Program-made: the position numbers and the translations under genes | The notes under the pieces: generated by a model | What the model was told of the DNA's origin: nothing | Seen by the model: only the letters and a program-made list of their open reading frames with translations | Databases searched by the model: none | Shown here: positions 7,036 through 16,275 of the stretch, in pieces | Numbering within the stretch: the first letter of the stretch is position 1 | How the letters are laid out: each line of letters begins with the position of its first letter | From: Flavobacteriales bacterium UBA2104 | Lineage (GTDB): Bacteria > Bacteroidota > Bacteroidia > Flavobacteriales_D > Crocinitomicaceae | Assembly: GCA_002331485.1 (NCBI GenBank) | Contig: DCYS01000002.1 | Span: forward strand, 124,001-188,000 | Length of the DNA stretch: 64,000 nt | Direction of reading: 5' to 3'

Positions 7036-8049
7036 CTACGCCCACACCTTCGTTCCTTCCGAACAGTTCTTGCAGATATCGATGGAGGCCCGATCGTTAA
7101 ATATCTGTGAACGGAACGCAGCATATTGCGGATGATTCCAAACCGATTTAAATGGTGTTTGAGTGATATCGCCAAGAACATGTTTGGCGTCCTTGTCAAA
7201 GCAACAAGGTACAACCTTACCATCCCAGGTTAAAACCGTGGATGACCACATACGCCAGCAGTGATCTTTTAAGTTGTATTTAGGGACGTATTTGCCACTT
7301 TTGGTCTTACGGTAGCGCGCGTATTTTTCATTGGTCGGCATCAGCGGATTCCCATTTTCGTAGTCGTAGAGTTGAGCAGTTTTGAGTCGTACTTCATCCA
7401 CCTTCATCTTTTTTCCTAATTTGAAAACATCATCAATCTCATGCTCGTTTGGCTTGACCACAAGGAATTGAAAGATCAAATGAGGCGTCTTACGTTGCAT
7501 TTTTTGTTTTGCGGCAACCATGTGTTTGGTTCCCTCAAGTACTTTCTCGAGTTTTCCTTGCTTTCGGTATTGCTCATATGTGTCTTGAGTTAAGCCATCA
7601 ATGGAAATGATCATTCGATCCAACCCAGACTTTACGATCTCCTCAGCCTTGGACTCCGTAATAAAATGAGCATTCGTTGATGTTGCTGTGTAGATCTTTC
7701 GTTTGTGCGCCGCCTTGATGAGGTCCAGAAATTGTGGATGTAAAAACGGCTCTCCCTGAAAGTAATAGTTGATGTAAAAGAGCTGCTTCCCTAACTGATC
7801 CAACATTTTTTCGTGGAGCTTAAGATCAAGTTTCCCCGTGGGACGTGTAAATTGTTTTAATCCACTCGGACATTCTGGACAGCCCAGGTTACATGCTGTT
7901 GTAGGCTCAATACTCGCGGCATAAGGCAAAGCATTTTGACCGACCTTTTTGAATCGCTTAGCCAAAAAATAAGAGGATCTTAAACGTATGACGTTCCAAA
8001 CTCTTGAAGGAGTTAACTTCGATATGATATTTCGTTCATCGCGCCACAT
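7036..8049 (-). CDS. Radical SAM/SPASM domain enzyme
   Basis: A ~337-residue radical S-adenosylmethionine protein. The iron-sulfur motif CNLGCPEC supplies Cys53, Cys57 and Cys60 (CxxxCxxC); downstream radical-SAM barrel elements include YYFQGEPFLHPQF and STNAHFI. The C-terminal ~80 residues are a SPASM-type domain with more cysteines (KDHCWRMW, VVPCCFDKDA, DICKNCSEG), which bind auxiliary clusters. I chose the ATG at 8049 because longer versions start with TTG inside the preceding gene. It begins 37 bases after the DUF5686 gene stop. SPASM proteins modify peptides or sugars; the substrate here is unknown, and no precursor peptide lies next to it. Confidence 0.85.
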   Translation of the reverse strand: MWRDERNIISKLTPSRVWNVIRLRSSYFLAKRFKKVGQNALPYAASIEPTTACNLGCPECPSGLKQFTRPTGKLDLKLHEKMLDQLGKQLFYINYYFQGEPFLHPQFLDLIKAAHKRKIYTATSTNAHFITESKAEEIVKSGLDRMIISIDGLTQDTYEQYRKQGKLEKVLEGTKHMVAAKQKMQRKTPHLIFQFLVVKPNEHEIDDVFKLGKKMKVDEVRLKTAQLYDYENGNPLMPTNEKYARYRKTKSGKYVPKYNLKDHCWRMWSSTVLTWDGKVVPCCFDKDAKHVLGDITQTPFKSVWNHPQYAAFRSQIFNDRASIDICKNCSEGTKVWA

Positions 8050-8086
8050 CTTGGATAAAAATAAGGGAGAAAGCAAGAACGACCAA

Positions 8087-10486
8087 TTAAAAGTTGAAGG
8101 TAACCGAAAGTTTGTAAACAAAGTTATCTGAAACTTCATCAAACGAATACGGTCCGTAACGATAGAATGCTCCAACTCCAAAACCGTTAAATCCAGAAAC
8201 CAGAAGATTTTCAATGATCAAGCCTGATTCATAATAGCCTTCTTCGGCAACGTTGAAATCGTAATTCACATGCTCGGCTCTGTTATCCATCATTCCAATT
8301 CCAGCGGCACTGTGAACAACGAATGTCGGCTGAGTGAAATTCGCTAACTTGATCGGTAAGAATGTGAAACGCATGAATAACGAACTTTGTCGATCGGCAA
8401 AGAATTCAGCAGGTTGCATGGTCTCGAAGGTATTCGCAACGGATAAGTTCCAGTTACGTGCGGTACCCAGCTGAACTTGGTGTAAGGTTAATGGAACATT
8501 TCCTACCGTCAAACCAGATTGACTGGACAACTTCAATTTACCAAGTCCACGAATGGAAAAGTCTTGATCGATCGTAAAGAATAAGCGATAATAGTCATAG
8601 TCAGATTCAGCAATTCCTCTCCAACCTTTTACGGCTTTCAGTTTTAATCGAGGGTACTTAGAACTTAGCGTAACACGTTGTCCATCCACCAACATGATCT
8701 TTTCGCGAATGTTCCACATGACCTCTAATCCTGTTTCAGCAAGATCAAATGAAGTTGAGGTTGATACGGGATCAAATAGAGGAATGTGCGCGTAATCATC
8801 CGTAAACCAAATTCTTTTATAGTTACCGAAAACAGATAATTTCAAATTTTGTCTCAAATACCCCGAAAAGGTTACCTGACCTTTACGCTGACGATCTAAA
8901 CGATTGATGAAGAAGTCACGATATACCGACTGATCCACTAAATTGAATCCTTCATTCAATAGATTTGTCCCTCCACGTTCTAGCAAGTCTTCACTGTAAT
9001 GAAGTTGCATACCAATATCATTGCGTTGTTGGAATTTGACATTGAGATCTCCTCCCCATTTCCATTCTTGATCGCGGAATCCATAGGCAAAATAGCCGCC
9101 AATGTTGAACCATTTGCTTAACCTTCTATTTGTTTCTAATCCTGCTCCAAGACGATATCCTTCCTGCTGATTAAAGTCAATGATCCTGTCGATAGGCAAG
9201 CTGAACTTACCGATTGGGATTTTACCAGTTGAGAGGATCTTGAATACTTCGAGCATTCTCCCCAAATTGTTTTCATCACTGATACTGTCAATCACAGTAT
9301 ATGTTTTTGCCTCTTTCCCTGAGTTATTTGTCCCCCTCGCTTCATTAAGTTTCACGGTATCTTCTTTTGCATCTTCATCGATCTCTACCTGAACAGGATT
9401 GAAAAATCGTTTATCGACGTCTATGTCGAATGTCACATCATTGATGTACAAATTACTTCTTCCGATTGCATCTGTGTATTTCCCAATGGAAAGTCCTTTG
9501 AAATTAAACTCCGTACTCAACTTGTCCGGAAACCATTTTTTATCATTTCGGAACGTGTAAGATTGGATAACTTTAATATCGAATAGCGATCCCTGCTCGT
9601 ATGGTGAAGCGATCACTTTTACCAACGCCCAGTTGTTGGTGTGCACAAATAAATAACCTTCCAATCCTTCAAAGTTCTTTCCTTTTCTCGGTCTAAACTT
9701 GATCGTAAAGGTTGTGTCTTTATTATCGTGAACGAGCGTATCTTCGAGAATGAATAGGTATCTTCTCAATCCCCCTGGCGCGATAGGATTTATGTATTCT
9801 TTCTGATTGATCGTAAAGATATTGTCATAGAAACTAAATGACTGGAACTGGTTTACCAGCGTGGCGAACATCGGATCTTTCACTCCGGAAACATTGTAGG
9901 AAGTAACTACTTCTTTGTCATAGCTTGGAGGAGAGAAAGTACGCGTTGCTCCAGTTTCGGTTAAGAAAATATATTGTTCATCCAGCAAATTTAAGGTCTT
10001 GATCGTGCTGGTGTCCGTCAAGGTATCACGATCGAGATGTTCGTTTAATTCTCCGGTGAGGTAAAACTTTGAATAAGAGTTATAACGAAAAGAATTGTTT
10101 CTGAGTGGATCATTTTCTTTTCGGTGATCCATCGCATTTTGAATGATTCGATGTGCTGGATTTTCACCAGGTGTGATCACAACTTCATCCATCAACTGAA
10201 TGTCGGGAAGCATCAAAACAACAGGATCATTCATCAATTCTGAACCCGAAAGTGTCGTATCCAGATATTCAAAAAAACTGAAGCGATATCTTCGATCAGC
10301 GTAAACCTCAACATCAGCTTTACCATCAATATCGGTGAGAACAGGTTCTGTTTGACCGTCACCGATCTTCACAAAGGCGATCGGTTCCTCGGTTTGAATA
10401 TCAACGACAAATACTTCAACTTTTTCCTGAGCGAATCCGGCAGCTGCACAAAAAAGTAAACTCGCTAAAAGAAAAAGTCTCAACAT
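8087..10486 (-). CDS. DUF5686 family outer-membrane protein with carboxypeptidase-like regulatory domain
   Basis: A 799-residue protein widespread in Bacteroidota. It has a signal peptide (residues 1-19, ending FAQ), a carboxypeptidase-D-like beta-sandwich (about 22-105, with the motif TDIDGKADVEV), and then the long DUF5686 region, whose C-terminal ~400 residues look like an outer-membrane barrel and end with YKLSVTFNF, a C-terminal strand with a final aromatic. Function is not established; TonB-receptor-like architecture suggests a surface role. It overlaps the upstream prolyl-isomerase gene by one base (TAATG), indicating translational coupling. Confidence 0.85.
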   Translation of the reverse strand: MLRLFLLASLLFCAAAGFAQEKVEVFVVDIQTEEPIAFVKIGDGQTEPVLTDIDGKADVEVYADRRYRFSFFEYLDTTLSGSELMNDPVVLMLPDIQLMDEVVITPGENPAHRIIQNAMDHRKENDPLRNNSFRYNSYSKFYLTGELNEHLDRDTLTDTSTIKTLNLLDEQYIFLTETGATRTFSPPSYDKEVVTSYNVSGVKDPMFATLVNQFQSFSFYDNIFTINQKEYINPIAPGGLRRYLFILEDTLVHDNKDTTFTIKFRPRKGKNFEGLEGYLFVHTNNWALVKVIASPYEQGSLFDIKVIQSYTFRNDKKWFPDKLSTEFNFKGLSIGKYTDAIGRSNLYINDVTFDIDVDKRFFNPVQVEIDEDAKEDTVKLNEARGTNNSGKEAKTYTVIDSISDENNLGRMLEVFKILSTGKIPIGKFSLPIDRIIDFNQQEGYRLGAGLETNRRLSKWFNIGGYFAYGFRDQEWKWGGDLNVKFQQRNDIGMQLHYSEDLLERGGTNLLNEGFNLVDQSVYRDFFINRLDRQRKGQVTFSGYLRQNLKLSVFGNYKRIWFTDDYAHIPLFDPVSTSTSFDLAETGLEVMWNIREKIMLVDGQRVTLSSKYPRLKLKAVKGWRGIAESDYDYYRLFFTIDQDFSIRGLGKLKLSSQSGLTVGNVPLTLHQVQLGTARNWNLSVANTFETMQPAEFFADRQSSLFMRFTFLPIKLANFTQPTFVVHSAAGIGMMDNRAEHVNYDFNVAEEGYYESGLIIENLLVSGFNGFGVGAFYRYGPYSFDEVSDNFVYKLSVTFNF

Positions 10487-11622
10487 TAATCTTCAATTTT
10501 TACTGAAAGAAGTTCGATCTCAAAAATAAGATCCGAATACGGTGGAATGTGTGGCGGTCTTCCTCTGCTTCCGTATGCAAGGTGATAGGGAATGTAAAGT
10601 GTTACTTTTCCTCCTTCTCCAATCAGTCCGATCCCTTCGTCGAAACCTTTGATCAACGACATTTCTTTATAACCGAATTTTAACGGCTGACCTCGATCGA
10701 TCGATGAATCAAACTTCACTCCATAAACAAATTTACCCTTGTAATGTAATTCAACAAGATCACCTTTCGTTGGCACAGGACCTTTTCCTTTCTTATCGAC
10801 AACATATACCAATCCGGACTCAGTTTGCTGTGCTTTTTTGTCTACTTTTTTCATTGCCTCAAAGAAGAACTTGTTGTATTCCTCTGGCGTCATTTTTTTG
10901 GCATTCTCTAATCGCAATTTTTCTTCTTCAGCATACTTTTCTTTCAGCTCAGCCTCTTTTTTCTTGCGTTCCTCTTCTGCCTTTTCTTTCTCCTCTTTCG
11001 CTTTTGCGATCGCCTTTGTTTTTTTCTTGTAATGTTTTTTGAATTGTTTTGTTGGGTTATAGAACCACTTATATTTTAATCCAACTCGTGTGATATTAAC
11101 ATCAAGCATGGTGTCTCCCTGAGCGATCTTATCTACAACATCCTGACCTTCCAACACTTGACCAAAAACAGTGTGGCGCCCATTCAAGTGAGGAGTAGGT
11201 AGGTGCGTAATAAAGAACTGACTACCATTCGTGTTTGGTCCTGCATTTGCCATGGAAAGGGCTCCTTTTCCGTGCTCCAACCCATTATCTGCTTCATCGT
11301 AGAACTTGTATCCTGGTCCTCCAGACCCTGTTCCTGTAGGATCACCACCCTGGATCATAAAATCTGATATCACACGGTGAAAAACGATTCCATCAAAATA
11401 GGGTTCTTTATGTTCAATTGAGTCAAAAACTTCAAGATCACCTTCTGCCAAACCAACAAAATTTGCGACAGTTATTGGTGCTTTTTCAGGGTAAAGTTGT
11501 AGAAAGATTTCACCTTTATTTGTTTTAATAGTGGCGTACAATCCCTTGTCGAGATCATCTTTCTGAGCGAGAGCTAAAAGGTTAACGCTCAATACGGTTA
11601 CGATCAAAAATATATATTTCAT
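10486..11622 (-). CDS. Dual-family prolyl isomerase: cyclophilin fused to FKBP
   Basis: A 378-residue periplasmic protein. A signal peptide (residues 1-19) is followed by a cyclophilin domain (about 25-185) with FDGIVFHRVISDFMIQGGDP, NGSQFFITH and LNGRHTVFGQV. Next comes a lysine/glutamate-rich, probably coiled-coil linker (about 190-255) and a C-terminal FKBP domain (about 265-376) with LVELHYKGKF, GLIGEGGKVTLYIPYHLAYG and the typical final strand DLIFEIELLSV. Both are peptidyl-prolyl cis-trans isomerase folds, so it likely assists folding of exported proteins. Its stop overlaps the start of the DUF5686 barrel gene, a plausible client. A -7 box lies at 11646-11653. Confidence 0.92.
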   Translation of the reverse strand: MKYIFLIVTVLSVNLLALAQKDDLDKGLYATIKTNKGEIFLQLYPEKAPITVANFVGLAEGDLEVFDSIEHKEPYFDGIVFHRVISDFMIQGGDPTGTGSGGPGYKFYDEADNGLEHGKGALSMANAGPNTNGSQFFITHLPTPHLNGRHTVFGQVLEGQDVVDKIAQGDTMLDVNITRVGLKYKWFYNPTKQFKKHYKKKTKAIAKAKEEKEKAEEERKKKEAELKEKYAEEEKLRLENAKKMTPEEYNKFFFEAMKKVDKKAQQTESGLVYVVDKKGKGPVPTKGDLVELHYKGKFVYGVKFDSSIDRGQPLKFGYKEMSLIKGFDEGIGLIGEGGKVTLYIPYHLAYGSRGRPPHIPPYSDLIFEIELLSVKIED

Positions 11623-11645
11623 GTTCTGTCTTTCAATTAGCGCCT

Positions 11646-11653
11646 CAAAAATA
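11646..11653 (-). promoter_or_regulatory. -7 promoter box for the prolyl isomerase operon
   Basis: The minus strand reads TATTTTTG, an exact TAnnTTTG match, 23 bases upstream of the start at 11622. No TTTG is seen 19-21 bases further upstream, so only half of the promoter is supported. Confidence 0.4.
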
Positions 11654-11702
11654 GGAAATTAGAACGATACGATAGCTGAAGTGATATGATTTCCTGGGAT
11701 AT

Positions 11703-11734
11703 AAAAAAAGGGATGTCGCAAAACACCCCTTTTT
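11703..11734 (-). terminator. Intrinsic terminator of the duplicated-domain lipoprotein gene
   Basis: Arms AAAAAGGG-a-TGT (11705-11716) and ACA-c-CCCTTTTT (11723-11734) with a six-base loop; on the minus strand the hairpin ends in a run of T. It lies 27 bases beyond the stop of the gene at 11761-12765. Confidence 0.75.
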
Positions 11735-11760
11735 CACCATTATACACTACTACTTACCGA

Positions 11761-12765
11761 TTACCCAGCGAAAACGCCAAGCACTACGTATGTAGTTGGA
11801 TCTGTAGTATCGATCGCTTGTAGTGGATCGTGAACTACAAAAAACGCACTGTAGTTTGAAGTTAGATCAGCGTAAGACATTGTACTGATCTGATTGTTGT
11901 ATGCTGTCATTCCATTTCCATCAATTGAAATGGCTAGTACATCTGCATTTGGCGTCTCATCATAAGGAGTTCCATTTGGTGTAGTCATCGGATCTGCTTG
12001 ATCGTGAGCATGCACCATGTATGTTTCTCCGTTAATTGAATTCATCAAAGAAACAGAAACTCTACTTGTTCCATCAGCTAACTCTTGAACTTTTAATGTT
12101 GCTCCAAGATCAGTTGCATGTGATCCAGAGTAAGCATATGACGGATCGATCTGACCTGTATTGAAGTCATAGTTATAAGTCATTGAGGACAAGTTTGAAG
12201 CTGCTTGAGTACGTGCAAAACTTCCCACAATTAGGTATGTAGAAATATCTACTGTACTTAACGTTTGAAGTGGATCGTGCACTACGAAGAATCCTTCATA
12301 ATCATTTACAATACTTGAATACGACATACTTACTGTTTGAGATACGGTTACATCTCCACCATTACCATTAGCCATCTGAGTAAATACATTTCCATTTGGT
12401 GTCTCATCATATGGAGTCCCATTTGGTGTATTCGCAGGATCGGCAGCATCATGTGCATGGATCATATATGTTTCTCCATCAACTGTATTCATCAACGTAA
12501 CAGAGATCATCGTTTCGTTAGCAGAAACCTCCTCAACTTCCATCATTGCAGTTAAGTTGTCCATGTGCATTCCATCGTATGCAGCAGAAGCTACAACTTG
12601 ACCATTATTGAACTCGTAGTTGTATGTTGAACTTTGCATTTCCGGAGTTGGCTCTGGAGTTGGCTCTGGTTCTTCTTCATCTTTTTTACATGACCCTAAA
12701 ATTAGTCCTGTTGATACAGCTAATATTGAAAGGGCATAAACGGGTTTAAAAAATTGTTTTTTCAT
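11761..12765 (-). CDS. Lipoprotein with two tandem ~140-residue domains (CHRD-like, tentative)
   Basis: A 334-residue lipoprotein. The signal peptide ends ILGSC with the lipid cysteine at residue 26, followed by an acidic proline/glutamate spacer to residue 42. Then two homologous domains follow (about 45-185 and 195-334). Each carries the motif IHAHDxADP or VHAHDxADP, then TPNGTPYDETPN, and ends with FFVVHDPLQ and a hydrophobic strand. The HAHD element recalls CHRD-type domains, but I cannot confirm that family. I chose ATG 12765 rather than 12792 because the signal peptide begins there. Function is unknown; lipidation suggests the outer membrane or cell surface. Confidence 0.75.
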   Translation of the reverse strand: MKKQFFKPVYALSILAVSTGLILGSCKKDEEEPEPTPEPTPEMQSSTYNYEFNNGQVVASAAYDGMHMDNLTAMMEVEEVSANETMISVTLMNTVDGETYMIHAHDAADPANTPNGTPYDETPNGNVFTQMANGNGGDVTVSQTVSMSYSSIVNDYEGFFVVHDPLQTLSTVDISTYLIVGSFARTQAASNLSSMTYNYDFNTGQIDPSYAYSGSHATDLGATLKVQELADGTSRVSVSLMNSINGETYMVHAHDQADPMTTPNGTPYDETPNADVLAISIDGNGMTAYNNQISTMSYADLTSNYSAFFVVHDPLQAIDTTDPTTYVVLGVFAG

Positions 12766-12855
12766 CACTTTGTGTTTTTTTGTTTGACTCATTTACGCCA
12801 CAGATCTACTTTTGGATTTCTCAACCCCAAAAAAAATTTAATTCTTAGAAATTTA

Positions 12856-12863
12856 TAGCTTTG
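12856..12863 (+). promoter_or_regulatory. -7 promoter box just upstream of the acetyltransferase gene
   Basis: TAGCTTTG matches TAnnTTTG and ends four bases before the ATG at 12868, so transcription would begin at or very near the start codon, giving a leaderless or nearly leaderless mRNA. No -33 TTTG is seen at the standard distance. Confidence 0.4.
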
Positions 12864-12867
12864 CAAT

Positions 12868-13443
12868 ATGATCCAAGCGACTGAAAAAGAAAGGGCTAGA
12901 GCGGTAAACCTAATCACTGAAACTTTTGATGCAAATCCGAGTGTGAACATAGTAATTGGTGACGGAGGTAATCGAAAAAAGAAGATCAGCAGGCTAGCAG
13001 ATTATGCATTTACCAAAGCGCTCAATAGAAATGGGTCCTTTTTATCTTCAAATTCAGAAGGTGTTGCGCTGTGTTTTAAATCGAATGAAGGAAAGTCAAA
13101 TCTAAAGGAAATCCTATACGAGATCAAATTTGCTTTTTCGATCCCGCCGAAGAAAGTTTTTCAAACTCTGGGTAGAGAATCTTATTTAAAAAAGCACCGG
13201 TACAAAGGTGAACACCTGTACTTCTGGTTTTTAGGAGTTACGAAATCGGGTGGACAGGCAGTTTATGAGTTAAAGGATCAAATTTTCAACTGGTCGGATG
13301 AAGCTAAGTTGCCGATTCTACTGGAAACCTCTGTACCAAGAAACAGAGATGTTTACCTCCGATACGGGTTCGAAATCTACCATACCTGGGAAGATTCGGG
13401 TGGAGGAGCTCCCCTTTGGTTTATGATCAGATATCCCAAATAG
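12868..13443 (+). CDS. GNAT-like N-acetyltransferase
   Basis: A 191-residue protein with the general order of a GNAT fold: an N-terminal helix (EKERARAVNLITETFDAN), a central sheet with LYFWFLGVTKSGGQAVYELKDQ at the position of the acetyl-CoA-binding strand and helix, and the C-terminal pair LPILLETSVPRNRDVYLRYGFEIYHTWE, characteristic of GNATs in which 'YxxxGF' ends the fold. The pyrophosphate loop is only weakly conserved (TKSGGQA). The substrate is unknown. It stands alone between the lipoprotein gene (divergent) and the OmpA-like gene. Confidence 0.75.
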   Translation: MIQATEKERARAVNLITETFDANPSVNIVIGDGGNRKKKISRLADYAFTKALNRNGSFLSSNSEGVALCFKSNEGKSNLKEILYEIKFAFSIPPKKVFQTLGRESYLKKHRYKGEHLYFWFLGVTKSGGQAVYELKDQIFNWSDEAKLPILLETSVPRNRDVYLRYGFEIYHTWEDSGGGAPLWFMIRYPK

Positions 13444-13539
13444 TTTCTTTATTAATAAGAAGGTGTTTAAAAAAAATCGACTCCACTCCATATAAAGCAC
13501 TTGCTTTACCGAATTTTGTTATAATCAAAAGGTAGTGTT

Positions 13540-14502
13540 ATGCGTAAATTCATTTTTGCAAGTTGTGCGTTGTTGGTTATCGCGTCATGTGTTCCAGCAA
13601 AGAAATATAACGATCTCTTAGCCAAAGAAAAATCGTGTTCAGAGGAGTTGAAGAAGTATAAAACCTCTGCGCTAGATAACGAGGCGAAAGTCAAAACCCT
13701 TGAAGCGCAGCATGAGTTGATGCAAAAAGATATTGAGCAATTAAAACAGGACACTTCTCAATTAGGACAAGATCTAAGATCATTGCAAGCTCAATACGAC
13801 AAAGCGGTTAATGTTTCGTCTACCGTGGAAAAGCAACTGCAAGATATCAAAAGCAAGGATGCCAGAGAATTGGCGAGAATGCGCGCTGATCTTGAAGCAA
13901 AGATCATCGAAACTCAACGCAAGGAAGATGCACTTTTAGAATTAGAGAAAGAACTGAAGAATAAGCAGCGATTGTTGGCAGCAAGAGAACAGCGTGTTGC
14001 TGAACTCGAGGAAATGATCAGTCGTAAAGATGAAGCCGTGAAAGCCCTTGAAGCGAAAATTGCTCAGGCACTAAGAGGTTTCGAAGACAAAGGTCTGACA
14101 GTTGAAGAACGAGATGGTAAGATCTATGTCAGCCTGGAGGCAAAGCTTCTTTTTGCATCAGGTAGTACAGCTGTTGAACCAGAAGGTCGCAAAGCAGTCA
14201 TTCAATTAGCTGAAGCTGTTCAAGGTGATGATGAATTAGAGATCATCGTTGAAGGGCATACAGACAGTGATCCATTAAGTAGTCGATCTCACCCTAAGGA
14301 TAACTGGGAACTTTCAGTACTTCGAGCTACATCTGTTGTAAACATTATGATCGACAATACGGATATCAATCCAGCGATCTTATCAGCTTCGGGTCGTTCT
14401 AAGTTTCACCCAGTGGATGAATTCGACAAAGCCAAGAACAGAAGAATTGAAGTGATCATTGCTCCAAATCTTGACGAGCTATTCCAGATGATTTCTGAGT
14501 AA
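13540..14502 (+). CDS. OmpA family peptidoglycan-binding lipoprotein with coiled coil
   Basis: A 320-residue lipoprotein: lipobox IASC with Cys17, a long coiled-coil region (about residues 25-185) rich in Leu, Glu and Lys heptads, and a C-terminal OmpA-like domain (about 195-310) with LLFASGSTAVEP, VEGHTDSDPL and the closing NRRIEVIIAP. The TDSD and NRR elements are the residues that hold diaminopimelate in this family. It probably links the outer membrane to peptidoglycan. It converges on the ABC permease gene with only 15 bases between stops. Confidence 0.92.
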   Translation: MRKFIFASCALLVIASCVPAKKYNDLLAKEKSCSEELKKYKTSALDNEAKVKTLEAQHELMQKDIEQLKQDTSQLGQDLRSLQAQYDKAVNVSSTVEKQLQDIKSKDARELARMRADLEAKIIETQRKEDALLELEKELKNKQRLLAAREQRVAELEEMISRKDEAVKALEAKIAQALRGFEDKGLTVEERDGKIYVSLEAKLLFASGSTAVEPEGRKAVIQLAEAVQGDDELEIIVEGHTDSDPLSSRSHPKDNWELSVLRATSVVNIMIDNTDINPAILSASGRSKFHPVDEFDKAKNRRIEVIIAPNLDELFQMISE

Positions 14503-14517
14503 TCCTTATACTACTTC

Positions 14518-15333
14518 TTACAAATCCCTTCTTTTGATCACCCACAGCGAGATCAAGAAGAATAAAGTCATGTAGAATAGGCAGACAAGTAAATTAGTTG
14601 AATTCTCAAGTATAAATGGGGTTTCACCTGTTCTTTCCTCAGCCATTTTAATTGCTTCTTGTAATATCGGTATTGGAACGAGGTTAGAGAATGAATTCAA
14701 AGGAAAAAAGGCATACACTTGCTCTAAACCTCCCGCCTTCAAGAATTGCCCCAAAATAAACTCTGCAATAAAGCTGACGATAAAAAAGATAATTGAAACA
14801 GCAGGTTTCTTCAATACTGAGGCAAAGAAAAAGGCAAAACTAAAATAACAGATCGTTTGAAAATAGTACTTTGGAATATCGTTGATTCCATTCCAAATAT
14901 CCATAGTTTCGGAATTAGCAGCTCCATATATTATTCCTAAAATAAGGGTGTAAAGTGTTACAATAGTAGAAAGAATGAAGACTATGAAAAACTTGCCGAT
15001 GATCACCTCCTTAAAAGATGCTCCATCGATAATATTCTGCTTTAAAGTTCGATAACTATATTCATTAGTCATTACGATAACTACAATTACCCCAATGAGA
15101 ATGTTGAACCAACTAGAACTCCAAGTCACGAATCCCCAGACATCGGGAAAGACAAATGGATTCCATTCTCCAGTCTGTCCTGAAACTGCCATCAATGGTC
15201 CCATAAACGTATTGAAGAATGAATAAAAACCGTATACGATTAAAGGAGCTAACCCAAAATATATTAGGAGAATAACTCTAAGTGATCTTAGCTTCGAAAG
15301 TTTAATTAATTCTATAGCGAGTAGTTTCTTCAT
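14518..15333 (-). CDS. ABC-2 type transporter permease
   Basis: A 271-residue membrane protein with about six hydrophobic spans and the pattern of ABC-2/NatB-like permeases, including TNEYSYRTLKQNIIDGASFKEV in the first cytoplasmic loop, a segment diagnostic for this type. It pairs with the ATPase encoded immediately upstream; ATPase stop and permease start share one base (TAATG), so translation is coupled. The exported substrate is unknown. Confidence 0.88.
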   Translation of the reverse strand: MKKLLAIELIKLSKLRSLRVILLIYFGLAPLIVYGFYSFFNTFMGPLMAVSGQTGEWNPFVFPDVWGFVTWSSSWFNILIGVIVVIVMTNEYSYRTLKQNIIDGASFKEVIIGKFFIVFILSTIVTLYTLILGIIYGAANSETMDIWNGINDIPKYYFQTICYFSFAFFFASVLKKPAVSIIFFIVSFIAEFILGQFLKAGGLEQVYAFFPLNSFSNLVPIPILQEAIKMAEERTGETPFILENSTNLLVCLFYMTLFFLISLWVIKRRDL

Positions 15334-16226
15334 TATTTTACAATTTCTAGGAACGTTGATTCTAAATTCTTCTTGTGGTCACGCAGTCCGGACAGATAGA
15401 CTTCATTTTCGGCGAAAAGCTTGTTGATCTCAGCATTCGAATACTTTTCATCAACAGCGATGAGTAATTCTCCAACTGGTTCATCTATGATCGAAATATG
15501 ATCTGTGGTGTCAATAACTTTCTTTGCTTTGTCCAGGTCATCAGCTTTGATCATCAGCATACGATCTTGTGTCATGATCTCTTCCAATGTACCTACTTGA
15601 AGTAGTTCTCCATATTTCATAATGGCAACATGTGTACACATCTTTTCGATCTCATCAAGTAAGTGAGATGCTATGATGATCGTTTTTCCTTCTTTGGCAA
15701 TATCCATGATCAATGATCTGATCTCGGCGATACCTTGCGGATCCAAACCATTTGTTGGTTCATCAAGTACAAGCACATCTGGATCGGCAAGCATACACGA
15801 TGCCAACGCTAATCGTTGTTTCATACCTAATGAATAAGTCTTGAACTTGGATTTTTTTCTTTCCCAGAGGTTCACTCTTTTCAGAACGCGTTCGATCGCT
15901 TCTTCTGAGTTTTTTACATCCTTGATCTTACTTACGATCTTCAAATTATCTACCGCATTCAAATAGGGATAGAAATTAGGTGTTTCCAGTAAGGCACCAA
16001 TGTTTTTTCGGTTTTCATCTTTCTGACCATTCCCGAACCAACTAAATGTACCTTTCTTTGGTTTTATCACTCCTAAGAGAATCCCAAGTGTGGTGGTTTT
16101 CCCACTTCCATTTGGACCAAGTAGGCCAAAGATCTGACCTTTTTCTACAGTAATGCTCAGGTCGCGCAATGCAATCGTATCCTTGTATTCTTTGCGTAAA
16201 CCATTTGTTGATAGTACTTCACTCAT
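15333..16226 (-). CDS. ABC transporter ATP-binding protein
   Basis: A 297-residue ATPase of the CcmA/NatA type. It shows Walker A GPNGSGKTTTLG (about residues 38-49), the signature YSLGMKQRLALA, Walker B VLVLDEPTNGLDP and the switch histidine in ASHLLDEIE. The C-terminal ~80 residues form an extra domain ending KNLESTFLEIVK, usual for ABC-2 exporters. It drives the adjacent permease; together they make a two-component exporter of unknown cargo. Confidence 0.95.
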   Translation of the reverse strand: MSEVLSTNGLRKEYKDTIALRDLSITVEKGQIFGLLGPNGSGKTTTLGILLGVIKPKKGTFSWFGNGQKDENRKNIGALLETPNFYPYLNAVDNLKIVSKIKDVKNSEEAIERVLKRVNLWERKKSKFKTYSLGMKQRLALASCMLADPDVLVLDEPTNGLDPQGIAEIRSLIMDIAKEGKTIIIASHLLDEIEKMCTHVAIMKYGELLQVGTLEEIMTQDRMLMIKADDLDKAKKVIDTTDHISIIDEPVGELLIAVDEKYSNAEINKLFAENEVYLSGLRDHKKNLESTFLEIVK

Positions 16227-16275
16227 AAGAAGTTGTTTTTTTCTAGTAGCGTTCTAATTACGAATATCGTATAAA

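Noticed and set aside
7036..8049. Radical SAM enzyme as maturase of the peptides at 50 kb
   Set aside because: The genes are 42 kb apart with many unrelated operons between them; nothing in the sequence links them.
10704..11042. Plus-strand 112-residue reading frame
   Set aside because: It is the complement of the lysine/glutamate-rich linker of the prolyl isomerase, which yields long open but meaningless Ser/Phe/Leu frames.
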